A stretch of 6,462 nucleotides of DNA from Flavobacteriales bacterium UBA6049. GTDB taxonomy: Bacteria; Bacteroidota; Bacteroidia; Flavobacteriales_G; Salibacteraceae. Below the pieces are notes generated by a model, which ran no database searches, was not told the DNA's origin, and saw nothing but the letters and a program-made list of their open reading frames with translations. This document shows, piece after piece, positions 5,848-6,462 of this stretch (the stretch's first letter is position 1; each line of letters begins with the position of its first letter). The stretch covers positions 1 through 6,462 of the forward strand of contig DIYR01000103.1 in assembly GCA_002429085.1 (NCBI GenBank). Reading direction: 5' to 3'. A program made the translations under genes and the position numbers.

Positions 5848-6462
5848 TTATATTTTACGCGTGATGGCATAACCACGCTTATCATTTGCTTGGACTACCT
5901 GCAAGTCATAGCCTAATTCTACACAGAGCTGGTCCACCGAAGAAACGAGACCCGGGAACTGGTTAGGGCTATAATCATCAAAGACAACGATATCCCTGGA
6001 CTTTTGATAGCGGGCAACCAGCTTGAATTCTCGGGAGACATGTTCAAACGTATGACCGCCATCCAGAAAGGCAAAGTGAACTCGTCCTGGGCAGAATTCA
6101 GTTAATCTTATACGCGTATCACCTTCAACGAAAATAACATGGTTATCGACAGCTTCTTTCCATGGGCTAAGTAGCTCGCGACGCGTTTTCTTGCCTTCAA
6201 AGTCATCAACAGATTTCCAATAGATTGGCTTTTCATGAGGCAGAAGATCAAAAGTAAAAATTTTGCCAACCCCATTATGATCCTGCATTGCCTTTGCCAT
6301 ACAGGTGGAGGAAAAGCCCCGAGCCGTCCCCGTTTCTAAAATAGTGAGCTGAGAGGAGGTGGCTACATTTTTTATATAATCAGATAGAACACTATAGAGC
6401 ACCCGTCCGTGCTGATAATTGATCGCGCTCTCTTTCAAGGTGATCTGAGTGTGCAAAGCGAG
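5848..6462 (-). CDS. Methyltransf_24-like SAM methyltransferase (5' partial)
   Basis: A class I methyltransferase whose frame is still open at the right edge, giving 204 visible residues. A TTG at 6456 is a possible start, but nothing upstream can be examined and the true start may lie outside. Numbering from that TTG, motif I is ILETGTARGFSS (39-50). FTFDLLP (67-73) carries the ribose-binding acid, VEGDTR (110-115) follows, and FAFLDGGHTFEHVSREF (128-144) and VVFDDYSPNQFPG (157-169) are the signatures that place it in the Methyltransf_24 group. Related enzymes such as the TylF/MycF type are metal-dependent sugar O-methyltransferases using Asp residues in these two segments; D132, D160 and D161 could play that part. 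It is the most upstream visible gene of the minus-strand group, 55 bases before the next. Sugar O-methylation is the most likely role, by inference. Confidence 0.85.
   Translation of the reverse strand, partial: LALHTQITLKESAINYQHGRVLYSVLSDYIKNVATSSQLTILETGTARGFSSTCMAKAMQDHNGVGKIFTFDLLPHEKPIYWKSVDDFEGKKTRRELLSPWKEAVDNHVIFVEGDTRIRLTEFCPGRVHFAFLDGGHTFEHVSREFKLVARYQKSRDIVVFDDYSPNQFPGLVSSVDQLCVELGYDLQVVQANDKRGYAITRKI

Overview
The window looks like part of a surface-polysaccharide or glycan-decoration locus from a Gram-negative bacterium of fairly low GC. It holds eight protein-coding genes in two convergent groups, separated by the scar of an insertion sequence. The GalE sequence (motifs such as GTDYxTxDGTCxRDFIHVSDLA and APRRDGD) reads most like alphaproteobacterial GalE, so a low-GC alphaproteobacterium is my best guess. 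This is a recollection of family style, not a search result.

Left, plus strand (2-1825): the C-terminal half of a DegT/DnrJ/EryC1/StrS-type PLP sugar aminotransferase, a 205-residue class I SAM methyltransferase, and a WbqC-family protein. They are spaced 2 and 4 bases apart, so they are very probably one operon that begins upstream of the window. The group suggests synthesis and modification of an amino sugar. The exact role of WbqC proteins is not established.

Middle (1826-2142): no functional gene. It holds a decayed IS3-family element. A 73-codon remnant of the transposase OrfB keeps the N-terminal part, a short internal piece and probably the C-terminal tail, with the DDE catalytic core missing, followed by one recognisable terminal repeat. 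The end of the IS coincides with the stop codon of galE.

Right, minus strand (2140-6462, read right to left): a Methyltransf_24-like methyltransferase open to the window edge, two more class I SAM methyltransferases, a GT4-type glycosyltransferase, and galE. Two junctions are ATGA overlaps and one is a 14-base overlap, so the last four genes are translationally coupled. GalE would supply UDP-Gal and/or a UDP-HexNAc epimer, the glycosyltransferase would add a sugar, and the methyltransferases probably methylate glycan hydroxyls. The acceptor is unknown.

Hand counts of sample 60-base lines suggest that the left group is more AT-rich than the right group. Together with the IS scar and the convergent layout, this fits a junction between two gene sets of different history. 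I saw no tRNA, rRNA, CRISPR array or phage genes.
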